Below are positions 1-7,760 of a stretch of DNA of 64,000 nt, in pieces. The stretch's first letter is position 1, and the number at the start of each line of letters is the position of its first letter. The notes below the pieces were generated by a model. The model saw nothing but the letters and a program-made list of their open reading frames with translations. It did no database searches and was not told where the DNA came from. Source of the stretch: Anaerostipes caccae L1-92 (GTDB lineage Bacteria; Bacillota; Clostridia; Lachnospirales; Lachnospiraceae); contig NZ_AP023027.1 of NCBI RefSeq assembly GCF_014467075.1, positions 2,607,501 through 2,671,500 of the forward strand, read 5' to 3'. Made by a program: the position numbers and the translations under genes.

Positions 1-340
1 CCTCAATACGGTCCAGCATGCCCGTAAGAACTACTTCTTTATCCATCTGTGCAAATTCACGCAGTGTGCCCGGCACCAGGATTCTGCCCTGCTTGTCCAA
101 TTCACAAGTGGATGCTCCGGCCAAAAAGAATCTGGAAAACTTCCGTGCATTCTTATCGATCAGCGGCAGGCTTCTTAATTTTTCTTCAAAAGCCTCCCAT
201 TCTTTCATAGGAAACACGAATAGGCATCCATCCAATCCCTTTGTAAGAACGAACTCACTGCCCAGTGCTTCTCTGAACTTTGAGGGGATTATCAGTCTGC
301 CTTTCGCATCGATTGTGTGATTGTATTCGCCCATGAACAT
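1..340 (-). CDS. mraZ: MraZ, transcriptional regulator of the division/cell-wall cluster (partial)
   Basis: DNA-binding repressor of the dcw operon. About 113 N-terminal residues are visible; the 3' end runs off the left edge. Both AbrB-like half-domains show the family motif: DAKGRLIIP at about residues 11-19 and DKQGRILVP in the second half. The start at 340 ([11 protein letters not shown]) is preceded by AGGTGA. A second ATG at 334 is possible but leaves a poorer fit to the family. The gene points out of the window, so the rest of the dcw cluster (normally rsmH, ftsL, and so on) should lie to the left. Upstream it has a good promoter and a three-fold GTGG operator, consistent with autoregulation. 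Confidence 0.95.
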   Translation of the reverse strand, partial: MFMGEYNHTIDAKGRLIIPSKFREALGSEFVLTKGLDGCLFVFPMKEWEAFEEKLRSLPLIDKNARKFSRFFLAGASTCELDKQGRILVPGTLREFAQMDKEVVLTGMLDRIE

Positions 341-414
341 GGTAATCACCTGCCGTTTCCCAAACCGGGTGCGCTCCACCTGATGATCAGTCGTGACACT
401 TTGTGGTCTTTTCT

Positions 415-440
415 ACCCACTATCCACCACTTCTCACCAC
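415..440 (-). promoter_or_regulatory. MraZ operator: three GTGG repeats with 10-bp period
   Basis: On the minus strand GTGG occurs at 440-437, 430-427 and 420-417, exactly 10 bp apart. E. coli MraZ is known to bind short direct repeats with 10-bp periodicity upstream of its own gene. Here the repeats sit between the -10 box and the mraZ start, where binding would block transcription. Confidence 0.7.
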
Positions 441-450
441 TACTGTCTCC

Positions 451-479
451 ATTCTAATGGATTGTCCACAAAAAATCAA
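451..479 (-). promoter_or_regulatory. Sigma-A promoter of mraZ
   Basis: The minus strand reads TTGATT (479-474), a 17-bp spacer, then TAGAAT (456-451). The predicted transcription start falls just upstream of the GTGG operator repeats. Confidence 0.6.
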
Positions 480-484
480 GAAAT

Positions 485-526
485 AAAAAAACTGTCCACA
501 GAATTTTTTCTGTGAACAGTTTTTTT
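485..526 (-). terminator. Rho-independent terminator after lgt
   Basis: A near-perfect inverted repeat with arms of about 18 nt (AAAAAACTGTTCACAGAA and its complement). In minus-strand RNA the single mismatch becomes a G-U pair, and the hairpin ends in a run of U. It lies directly after the lgt stop. Confidence 0.75.
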
Positions 527-534
527 CTACACTT

Positions 535-1416
535 TTAATGTTTCCGTTTTTTCCACTGATAGAGAAGGACAAGCAGTGCCCCGGCAGCAAAAAGTGCCGC
601 AACTACCTGAGATACGGCGATTTGTGTTCCCGGGATCAGCAGCTGGTCTGTCCGAAGGCCCTCGATCCAGAATCGTCCGACTCCATATCCGATGGCATAA
701 ATTGCCAGCATCTGGCCGTCAAATTTTTTGTGTCTGAACATGATAACAATGAGAATCAGCAGTGCAAGGTTCCACAGCCCTTCATATAAAAACGTAGGGT
801 GTACCTGAATATAAGTATTCATATGGCTTCCGCTTCCCACAAACACAGCCTGGTCATACAGCCCGGCATCCACAATCTCTGAAAGTCTTCCGTGCTTTAC
901 GAAATAGTCTGTGGGGATCTGCATAGCCAAAGGCCCGTTGGTAAAGCCTCCGAATGCTTCCCTGTTGAAAAAGTTCCCCCATCGGCCCAGGATCTGGCCG
1001 ATCAGCAGCCCCGGCACCGCAATATCCGCCAGTTTGAAAAATTCTATTTTCTTCACTCTGCAGAAGATGACCATCACAATGACCGAAGCAATAATCCCTC
1101 CATAAATGGCAAGGCCTCCGCTCCTGGTATTCAGTATCTCCGTCAGATGATCTTTGTAGTAATCCCAGGAAAAAATAACATAGTAAAGTCTCGCCCCAAT
1201 GATAGCAGGAATCATCACCGCGATGATGAAATCAAAGACCAGATCCGGATTGACTCCGTTTTTCTTAGCCATTCTGGCCGCCGCAAGCATCCCCAGAAGA
1301 AATCCCAGTGCAATGACTATACCGTAATATTTGATCTCAAATCCTCCGATGCTGATGCCCTCTCCCACATGTTTGAACACAATGCCCAAAAATGGAAACC
1401 GGATTTCATTTTCCAT
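535..1416 (-). CDS. lgt: Prolipoprotein diacylglyceryl transferase Lgt
   Basis: Transfers diacylglycerol from phosphatidylglycerol to the lipobox cysteine of prolipoproteins at the cytoplasmic membrane, the first step of lipoprotein maturation. The protein has 293 residues and several hydrophobic segments. The Lgt signature appears as GRWGNFFNREAFGG at residues 144-157, followed by the conserved HPTFLYEG motif near residue 206. The start is preceded by GGAGTAATGCGATT. It is divergent from ychF and ends in its own terminator. Confidence 0.95.
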   Translation of the reverse strand: MENEIRFPFLGIVFKHVGEGISIGGFEIKYYGIVIALGFLLGMLAAARMAKKNGVNPDLVFDFIIAVMIPAIIGARLYYVIFSWDYYKDHLTEILNTRSGGLAIYGGIIASVIVMVIFCRVKKIEFFKLADIAVPGLLIGQILGRWGNFFNREAFGGFTNGPLAMQIPTDYFVKHGRLSEIVDAGLYDQAVFVGSGSHMNTYIQVHPTFLYEGLWNLALLILIVIMFRHKKFDGQMLAIYAIGYGVGRFWIEGLRTDQLLIPGTQIAVSQVVAALFAAGALLVLLYQWKKRKH

Positions 1417-1559
1417 AATCGCATTACTCCTTTCCGTCGTTTCATCTTATCCCATTTTTCTTTTCTTTTCAAGGTTCTTATGGTAGACTTGTTGTATCAA
1501 TGTCCTTGGATCACAGGACTATATTTATGCAAAGACATGAAGAAAGGAATCAATACACA

Positions 1560-2657
1560 ATGAAATTAGGAATCGTAGGACTGCCAAATGTAGGTAAGAG
1601 TACTTTGTTTAATTCTCTCACAAAAGCGGGTGCCGAGTCTGCCAACTATCCGTTCTGCACCATCGATCCGAACGTAGGGATCGTTACCGTGCCGGATAAA
1701 AGGCTGGATGTGCTGTCTGAGATGTATCACTCAAAAAAAGTCATTCCCGCAGTTATCGAGTTTGTAGACATCGCAGGTCTCGTCAAGGGAGCATCCAAAG
1801 GGGAGGGGCTTGGCAACCAATTTCTGGCCAATATCCGTGAGGTCGATGCCATTGTCCATGTAGTCCGCTGCTTTGAAGATGAAAATATCGTCCATGTAGA
1901 CGGTTCAGTCAGCCCGCTTCGCGATATCGAAACCATCAATTTTGAGCTGATTTTTTCCGACATCGAAGTTCTTGACAGAAGGATCGCCAAGTCAAAAAAA
2001 GGTTCCCGAAATGACAAGTCCCTCGCCCGGGAGGTAGAACTTCTGGAACGGGTAAAAGCCCATCTTGAGGACGGGAAGCTGGCCAAGACATTCGTAACCG
2101 ATGACGAAGAAGAACAGGAAATCCTGGATTCCTGCAATCTCTTAACGATCAAGCCTGTGATTTTTGCCGCCAATGTCTGTGAGGATGATCTCATGGATGA
2201 TGCCGCATCCAACGAGTTTGTAAATGAAGTGAGAACTTATGCAAAAGATGTAGACGCCGGTGTTTTCGTGATCTGTGCCCAGATTGAACAGGAAATCGCA
2301 GAACTGGATGATGAAGAGCGAAAAGAATTTTTAGAGGATCTGGGTCTTAGTGAGTCAGGCCTTGACAAACTGATCTCTGCCAGCTATTCACTGCTTGGCC
2401 TGATCAGTTATCTGACATCAGGGGAAGACGAGACGAGGGCCTGGACGATCACAGAAGGAACGAAGGCGCCTCAGGCGGCCGGAAAGATCCATACGGATTT
2501 CGAGCGGGGCTTCATCCGTGCCGAAGTAGTTTCCTATGATGACCTTGTTGAAAACGGAAGCATCGCAGCAGCCAGAGAAAAAGGGCTGGTGAGACAGGAA
2601 GGAAAAGAATACGTCGTACAGGATGGAGACGTGATCGTGTTTAAGTTTAATGTGTGA
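1560..2657 (+). CDS. ychF: Ribosome-binding ATPase YchF (Obg family)
   Basis: A 365-residue Obg-family P-loop protein; YchF homologs hydrolyse ATP and bind ribosomes. The P-loop is GLPNVGKST near residues 7-15, a G3-like motif is DIAGLVKGA, and the C-terminal TGS domain ends the protein (GKEYVVQDGDVIVFKFNV). The ATG at 1560 fits the family start (MKLGIVGLPNVGKS) and follows AAGAAAGGAATCAA; an in-frame extension to 1500 is not family-like. Its stop TGA is the first three bases of the repeat element that follows. Confidence 0.96.
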   Translation: MKLGIVGLPNVGKSTLFNSLTKAGAESANYPFCTIDPNVGIVTVPDKRLDVLSEMYHSKKVIPAVIEFVDIAGLVKGASKGEGLGNQFLANIREVDAIVHVVRCFEDENIVHVDGSVSPLRDIETINFELIFSDIEVLDRRIAKSKKGSRNDKSLAREVELLERVKAHLEDGKLAKTFVTDDEEEQEILDSCNLLTIKPVIFAANVCEDDLMDDAASNEFVNEVRTYAKDVDAGVFVICAQIEQEIAELDDEERKEFLEDLGLSESGLDKLISASYSLLGLISYLTSGEDETRAWTITEGTKAPQAAGKIHTDFERGFIRAEVVSYDDLVENGSIAAAREKGLVRQEGKEYVVQDGDVIVFKFNV

Positions 2658-2860
2658 CATTTTGACCTGTTTTCCGGCTTGCTGTCTCAGAGATGTAAGA
2701 TTTTCTAACTTTCAGCAAAGTCTCTCCGGCAGCCCGTTCGGAACTCGCTAACGCTCAAACAGCCTCACTGTGCTTCGCACACCGCCTCCGAGCCTTTTCT
2801 GAAAGAAGAAAAACTAACATCTCTTCGAATGCAAGGCCTCCAAACCGGTCAAAATGGACA
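2655..2860. repeat. Palindromic ~200-bp element (MITE- or REP-like)
   Basis: Two arms of about 58 nt (2658-2715 and 2799-2856) are imperfect inverted copies: both begin CATTTTGACC and end CTTTCAG when read inward. They enclose an ~80-bp core with CGTTCGGAACTCGC and GCTTCGCACACCG. No ORF of note lies inside. The left end includes the ychF stop codon. It could be a non-autonomous mobile element or a large structured terminator; no other copy was seen in this window. Confidence 0.6.
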
Positions 2861-2897
2861 TAATATTTACTGGATGGTTCCATTTGCTTTTTACAGA

Positions 2898-2937
2898 GAA
2901 ACCGCCGTGGTTCACATTTGTGAACCGCGGCGGTTTC
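2898..2937. terminator. Strong hairpin between ychF and the NlpC/P60 gene
   Basis: An 18-bp stem (GAAACCGCCG...CGGCGGTTTC, one mismatch) with a 2-nt apparent loop. It sits between two convergent genes and probably ends transcription from either side, although the T-run is modest. Confidence 0.65.
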
Positions 2938-2965
2938 TTGGTATATGTAAATAATCTTCTCTCAC

Positions 2966-4231
2966 TTAGTTAATGATGCGCACTGCTTTGCACGGTGTCC
3001 GGTATCCCATACTGGATACTTTGATGCCTCCCCTTGGATATGGGGCGGAATTGCTCGCGTGGACGACCTGACCGTTTCCGATGTACATGGTCACATGGTT
3101 GATCCGGCCTCCCCGTTTATAGAACAGCAGATCCCCCGGTCTGACGCTGCTGATGGAGATGGTGCGTCCATCGTTTGCCTGGGAATAGGATGTTCTGCTG
3201 ATGTTGTAGCCAAAATGTCCAAGCACCTGCTGAGTAAATCCGGAACAGTCCGTGCCGTTTGTCAGGCTGTTTCCGCCGTAGCGGTACTTATTCCCCACAA
3301 ACTTCAGGGCATAGTTCACGACCTGCTGACGGGTAGTTCCTGAGGAACTGTCTCCGCTCTCCTGAGAAGAGGAATTCTGTCTTTCGCTCTGGGTTGTTCT
3401 TTCTGTACTCGTGGTACTCTTTGCCGGCTTTTGTTTTTTCACCGTTGACTTTGCACTGGTATAGTAATACCCAAGACTGACGTAATCTTTTGCCAGATAG
3501 CCTTTGTCTCCGTCTGCCTTCACATTGATCCACTCTGCGGATTCTCCGAGAACTTTGTAGCTGTCATCTCTGGAGACCAGGGTCAAAACTTTTGCTTTGG
3601 TAGACTGTTTCTGTCTGACTTTCAGTGTGTCCACTTTCACGACGGCTTGTTTCGGAAAATTATGTTTCTTAGCGTAACTGTGGATATCACTTCCCCAGAT
3701 CAGATACTCGTTCTTCACATAACCGGTCACTTTTCCGGAACGGATCCTGCTCCATTCTTTTCCCTTTTTCAATACCGTGCCGATGTTTCCTTTTTTGAAC
3801 TTTCCGACCACAGGGCTGGAAATGCTCTTTTTCTTTCTGATGTTCAGTACGGAGCGTACATTGGGTGCTGCTTTTCCTCTGTAAAAAGAAGCGGAAAACT
3901 CAGGCTCTTTTGTCTGTTTCTGCACCGCGGCCGCGGCCGGCTGTTTTGCTGTCACTTTTGGTTTTGCGGAAGTCGCTGCCGCCTGCTTTTTAACTTCTGT
4001 AATATGCTGCGTCTTTGTCGTCTTCTTCACTGCTGCTGCAGCCGAAGGTGTTTTTACTTTCTTCTTTGGTGCTGAACTGTCTGACTCTGTGTACTGTTCC
4101 ATAGCTGCCGCAGATCCCGCAAGACCGGTCTGGTACTGATCGCCTTTGGCGTCTGCGAATGTGGAAACTCCGAGAATGAATGCCAGTGACAGTCCGGCTG
4201 CCATCGTTCCCTTTGCTATCTTATGCTTCAT
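2966..4231 (-). CDS. Secreted SH3b-NlpC/P60 cell-wall hydrolase
   Basis: A 421-residue exported protein of the NlpC/P60 (C40) peptidase family, expected to cut stem peptides of peptidoglycan. An N-terminal signal peptide ends near ADAKG (about residue 29). A low-complexity Ala/Lys/Pro/Thr-rich linker follows, then two SH3b-type repeats at about 117-177 and 193-254, a Ser/Thr-rich linker, and the catalytic domain from about residue 301. Cys329 (TDCSGF), His379 (INHVTMYIG) and His391 (VVHAS) form the expected catalytic set. The start follows an AGAGGGAT ribosome site. Substrate specificity cannot be read from the sequence. Confidence 0.9.
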   Translation of the reverse strand: MKHKIAKGTMAAGLSLAFILGVSTFADAKGDQYQTGLAGSAAAMEQYTESDSSAPKKKVKTPSAAAAVKKTTKTQHITEVKKQAAATSAKPKVTAKQPAAAAVQKQTKEPEFSASFYRGKAAPNVRSVLNIRKKKSISSPVVGKFKKGNIGTVLKKGKEWSRIRSGKVTGYVKNEYLIWGSDIHSYAKKHNFPKQAVVKVDTLKVRQKQSTKAKVLTLVSRDDSYKVLGESAEWINVKADGDKGYLAKDYVSLGYYYTSAKSTVKKQKPAKSTTSTERTTQSERQNSSSQESGDSSSGTTRQQVVNYALKFVGNKYRYGGNSLTNGTDCSGFTQQVLGHFGYNISRTSYSQANDGRTISISSVRPGDLLFYKRGGRINHVTMYIGNGQVVHASNSAPYPRGGIKVSSMGYRTPCKAVRIIN

Positions 4232-4366
4232 ATCCCTCTGTGTCTCCCTCTCCTTCCTGCGTATTGTGAACTTATTACAACATTATTAAAATTAACTTAA
4301 CACATTCTGTGTAAAATGTCAATGAATCGTCATATTTTGACAAAACTCTATGTCAGGAACATTAAA

Positions 4367-4394
4367 AGGACCATGCCGGCAAAGGCATGGTCCT
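4367..4394 (-). terminator. Terminator after dapL
   Basis: Hairpin AGGACCATGCC/GGCATGGTCCT with a 6-nt loop. On the minus strand it is followed by TTTTAAT. It closes the glnA-ANTAR-dapL group. Confidence 0.8.
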
Positions 4395-4405
4395 GCAAAA
4401 TACAG

Positions 4406-5620
4406 TTATATATTTTTAATCCGTTCAATGGCTTTCACCGTATTCTCATAATTTCCGAAAGCCGTGAGCCGGAAATAGCCTTCCCCGCTCGGTCCGAAAC
4501 CTGATCCCGGTGTTCCCACAACATTTGCGTGTTCCAGCAGATGATCAAAGAAATCCCAGGAGGACATTCCATCCGGAGTCTTCAGCCAGATATAAGGAGC
4601 GTTGACTCCTCCTGACACAGTATATCCCGCATCTTTCAGACCCTCATAGATCACCCTGGCATTGTTCATGTAGTAGCCCACCTGCTCTTTAAGCTGTGCT
4701 TTCCCGGCTTCAGAATAGACAGCCGCTCCCGCTTTCTGCACAATATACGGTGCGCCGTTATACTTTGTACCGTGGCGCCTTGCCCATAAGTCGTGAAGTT
4801 TTACATCACCGCATGTAAGATCTTTCGGCACTACAGCATATCCCAATCGTACTCCGGTAAATCCTGCATTTTTAGAAAAACTCTTTAACTCAATGGCACA
4901 GGTTCTTGCGCCTTCACATTCGTAGATGGTATGTGCCACATCATCCTCTGAGATATATGCCTCATATGCAGCATCATAAATAATAACTGCCCCATTTTTA
5001 TTTGCATAGTCTACCCATCCCTGAAGCTGATCCTTTGTAATCGTAGATCCCGTCGGATTGTTCGGGAAACAGAGATAAATGATGTCCGGAACCTCTTTCG
5101 GAAATTCCGGTGCAAAATTATTCTCCGCCGTACACGGCATATAGATTACATCGCTCCATGTCTCGGATTTCGGATCATAGGTTCCTGTCCGTCCGGCCAT
5201 GACGTTGGTGTCCACATAAACCGGATACACCGGATCACAGACCGCAATCTTATTATCCTGTGCAAAGATCTCCTGGATATTTCCCGAATCACACTTTGCT
5301 CCGTCACTGACAAAGATCTCATCCGCCTCAATCTGCGCACCCCGTGATCTGTAATCACCGTCCACAATAGCGTTTCTTAAAAATTCATATCCGAGGTCCG
5401 GTGCATAACCGTGAAAGGTCTCCGCTGCGGCCATCTCATCCACAGCGCCGTGAAGCGCCTCGATGATTGACGGAGCCAGCGGCTGTGTCACATCCCCAAT
5501 TCCCAGACGGATCAGATCTTTTTCCGGGTTGGCTTCCTGATATGCATTGACCTTTTTGGCAATGGTTGAAAATAAATAACTTCCTGGTAATTTCAAATAA
5601 TTTTCGTTGATCTTAAACAT
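4406..5620 (-). CDS. dapL: LL-diaminopimelate aminotransferase DapL
   Basis: A PLP enzyme that converts tetrahydrodipicolinate directly to LL-diaminopimelate, bypassing the succinylase and acetylase routes to lysine and meso-DAP. The 404-residue length and N-terminus ([17 protein letters not shown]) are typical of the family. The PLP lysine is Lys250 in [10 protein letters not shown], and FPNNPTGS at about 185-192 is the usual substrate-site motif. Its pathway partners dapA and dapB lie at 49.5-51.2 kb. It follows the ANTAR regulator by 34 bp and probably shares the glnA transcript. Confidence 0.95.
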   Translation of the reverse strand: MFKINENYLKLPGSYLFSTIAKKVNAYQEANPEKDLIRLGIGDVTQPLAPSIIEALHGAVDEMAAAETFHGYAPDLGYEFLRNAIVDGDYRSRGAQIEADEIFVSDGAKCDSGNIQEIFAQDNKIAVCDPVYPVYVDTNVMAGRTGTYDPKSETWSDVIYMPCTAENNFAPEFPKEVPDIIYLCFPNNPTGSTITKDQLQGWVDYANKNGAVIIYDAAYEAYISEDDVAHTIYECEGARTCAIELKSFSKNAGFTGVRLGYAVVPKDLTCGDVKLHDLWARRHGTKYNGAPYIVQKAGAAVYSEAGKAQLKEQVGYYMNNARVIYEGLKDAGYTVSGGVNAPYIWLKTPDGMSSWDFFDHLLEHANVVGTPGSGFGPSGEGYFRLTAFGNYENTVKAIERIKNI

Positions 5621-5654
5621 GATGTCCTCCTAATAATTTACTGTGAAAGTCCGT

Positions 5655-6203
5655 TTAGTATCTATATGAATCCCGGATCATCTTTGCCATTTCAATCAGT
5701 CCCACACCGCTGTTCATACTGCGGCGCTGAATATACTCGTGGGCTTCCTGTTCTGAGATCCGGTTGTTTTTCATCAGCAGTTTCTTCGTTTCTTCGATTA
5801 TTTCCAGCTCTTCTCTCGTGCGCTGTCTCGGCCTTTGCTGTTTTTTCTTCTGGGCATTGTTCAGAGCGTCCGACATTTCCCGTACTTTTTCCATCAGAAG
5901 CGGAGGCTTTAAAGGCATCGGCAGATACTCCATCCCCCGGATATCCAAAAATTCCAGACTCGCCTGTGGAGCTAAAACAATCATCCTGAATCCGTCAGGG
6001 AGATATTCTCTCAGTTCACTGCAGACCATGTCCGCAAACTTGTATCCGCAGACGATCAGCCCGTCTTCCAGGCTTTCCGCCCGCTGCATGATCTGGGAGC
6101 CTGTGACACAGGCAGCCGTCACTTCAAATCCGTTTCTCACAAGCAGATTTCGGATACTCCTTGTCTGCTCCTGTTTCGGGAAAAGAACAAAAATATGAAC
6201 CAA
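5655..6203 (-). CDS. ANTAR-domain response regulator (NitR-like)
   Basis: A 182-residue protein with an N-terminal receiver-like fold (residues ~1-110) and a C-terminal ANTAR domain (the region of EELEIIEETKKLL to GVGLIEMAKMIRDS), which binds paired hairpins in RNA to prevent termination. The receiver lacks a clear acidic phosphorylation pocket, so phosphorylation is doubtful. A TTG start at 6203 is preferred because GGGAGG lies 8 nt upstream; the GTG at 6212 overlaps that site. It lies 42 bp after glnA, as in other Clostridia where ANTAR proteins control nitrogen genes. No paired-hairpin target was seen at the glnA leader. Confidence 0.85.
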   Translation of the reverse strand: MVHIFVLFPKQEQTRSIRNLLVRNGFEVTAACVTGSQIMQRAESLEDGLIVCGYKFADMVCSELREYLPDGFRMIVLAPQASLEFLDIRGMEYLPMPLKPPLLMEKVREMSDALNNAQKKKQQRPRQRTREELEIIEETKKLLMKNNRISEQEAHEYIQRRSMNSGVGLIEMAKMIRDSYRY

Positions 6204-6245
6204 GCTTCCCACCTCCCCGTATGAATGACGCCTGCCTTCTGCCGG

Positions 6246-7577
6246 TTAAATCTTGTACAAATATTCATCTATTTCCCACTGAGAGACAGTTTTCTGATAG
6301 GATTCCCATTCTCCCTGTTTTGCATCCAGATACCGGTCAAAAATATGATCTCCGAGAACCTCTTTCATGAATTCACTGTCCTTGAACAAATCCATAGCTT
6401 CCTTCATATCCCTTGGAAGAGCCCCGATGCCGGCCTTTAATTTCGCCTTCTCTGTAACTTCGTACTGGTTCTTTGTAGATGCCTTTCCAGGCTGCAGTTT
6501 ATTTTCAAGACCGTCGATTCCTGCCGCCAGACTCACTGCAAGCGCAAGGTAAGGATTGGCCGCGGAATCCGGGCTTCTGAATTCCAGGCGTGTTCCGCTT
6601 CCTCTGGCCGTTGGCACACGGATCAGCGGACTCCTGTTTGCAGGAGACCATGAAATATCCACCGGAGCCTCATATCCCGGCACGATCCGCTTATAGGAAT
6701 TCACCAATGGGTTTGTGATCAGCGACATCTCCGGCGCATGCTTCATAAGACCCGCCATAAAGTGGTACGCCTCGTCGCTGAGTCCCAGTTCGCCTCTGGA
6801 ATCCGCAAACATATTCTGTCCTTCGCTCCAAAGCGACATGTTAAGGTGCATTCCGGAACCGTCCACACCGGAGATCGGTTTTGGCATAAAGCTCGCATAC
6901 AGCCCATGCCGTTTTGCAATATATTTCACGACAAACTTAAATGTAAGAATATTATCTGCAGTGCGCAGTGCATTGTCGTATTTAAAATCTATCTCATGCT
7001 GAGCCGGTGCCACCTCGTGGTGGGAGGCTTCGATCTCAAATCCCATATTTTCCAGATTCAGGATCATATCTCTTCTGGCCGCTTCTCCAAGATCCAGAGG
7101 CGCCACATCAAAATAGCCGGCTTTCTCGTGGGTCAGCGTCGTAGGACATCCTTCCTCGTCCGTGTGAAATAAAAAGAATTCACACTCAGGCCCTACGTTA
7201 AAATTATATCCGAGTTTCTTGCTCTTCCTGAGCACTTTCTTCAGGATATAGCGGGAATCCCCGATGAATGGAAGCCCGTCCTGTCCGTACACGTCACAGA
7301 CCAGCCTCGCGACTTTTCCGCTCTGGGAATGCCATGGAAATATGAGAAAACTGTCCAGATCAGGGTACAGATACATGTCGGATTCTTCTATCCGCACAAA
7401 ACCGTCCACGGAAGATCCGTCAAACATACACTTATTATCCAATGCTTTTTCCAGCTGTCTTGCGGTGATCGCCACATTTTTCAGCGTCCCGAACACATCG
7501 GAAAACTGCAGCCTGATAAACTGTACGTCATTTTCCCTGACCAGATCTATGACGTCCTGCTTAGTATATCGGTCCAT
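6246..7577 (-). CDS. glnA: Glutamine synthetase, type I
   Basis: Makes glutamine from glutamate, ammonia and ATP. The protein has 443 residues, the usual length of the short GSI-alpha form. Family motifs are MFDGSSVDGF, GPECEFFLF, GSGMHLNMSLW and the ATP-site NRSPLIRVP. The start MDRYTKQDV at 7577 follows GAGGAGTGATGAT; an upstream in-frame extension to 7634 would overlap the -10 region and is rejected. It heads the transcript glnA-ANTAR-dapL. Confidence 0.96.
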   Translation of the reverse strand: MDRYTKQDVIDLVRENDVQFIRLQFSDVFGTLKNVAITARQLEKALDNKCMFDGSSVDGFVRIEESDMYLYPDLDSFLIFPWHSQSGKVARLVCDVYGQDGLPFIGDSRYILKKVLRKSKKLGYNFNVGPECEFFLFHTDEEGCPTTLTHEKAGYFDVAPLDLGEAARRDMILNLENMGFEIEASHHEVAPAQHEIDFKYDNALRTADNILTFKFVVKYIAKRHGLYASFMPKPISGVDGSGMHLNMSLWSEGQNMFADSRGELGLSDEAYHFMAGLMKHAPEMSLITNPLVNSYKRIVPGYEAPVDISWSPANRSPLIRVPTARGSGTRLEFRSPDSAANPYLALAVSLAAGIDGLENKLQPGKASTKNQYEVTEKAKLKAGIGALPRDMKEAMDLFKDSEFMKEVLGDHIFDRYLDAKQGEWESYQKTVSQWEIDEYLYKI

Positions 7578-7635
7578 ATCATCACTCCTCTTTTCTTTTT
7601 TATTCGGCTTTAAATTACAGCCGGCGGTTAACATA

Positions 7636-7664
7636 ATTTTATCAAGTTACATTTTTATTGTCAA
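7636..7664 (-). promoter_or_regulatory. Sigma-A promoter of glnA
   Basis: The minus strand reads TTGACA (7664-7659), exactly 17 bp, then TAAAAT (7641-7636). The leader that follows is only about 50 nt, with one small hairpin (CGGCT/AGCCG), too short for a classic antitermination leader. Confidence 0.8.
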
Positions 7665-7720
7665 TCAGAGCAGAGGGAACACCGCCCTCCTGAAATAGAA
7701 CTTTCCGATGAAAGAAAAAA

Positions 7721-7751
7721 GGGACACCTTTAATAGACTTAAAGGTACCCC
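7721..7751 (-). terminator. Terminator after carB
   Basis: A hairpin of GGGGTACCTTTAA paired with TTAAAGGTGTCCC, followed on the minus strand by TTTTTTC. It separates the car operon from the glnA promoter. Confidence 0.85.
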
Positions 7752-7760
7752 GTTGTACGT

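Noticed and set aside
1500..1559. Upstream extension of ychF
   Set aside because: The extra residues are unlike the family, and a ribosome site precedes 1560.
6246..7634. Upstream extension of glnA to 7634
   Set aside because: It would overlap the predicted transcription start, and the start at 7577 matches the family and has a ribosome site.
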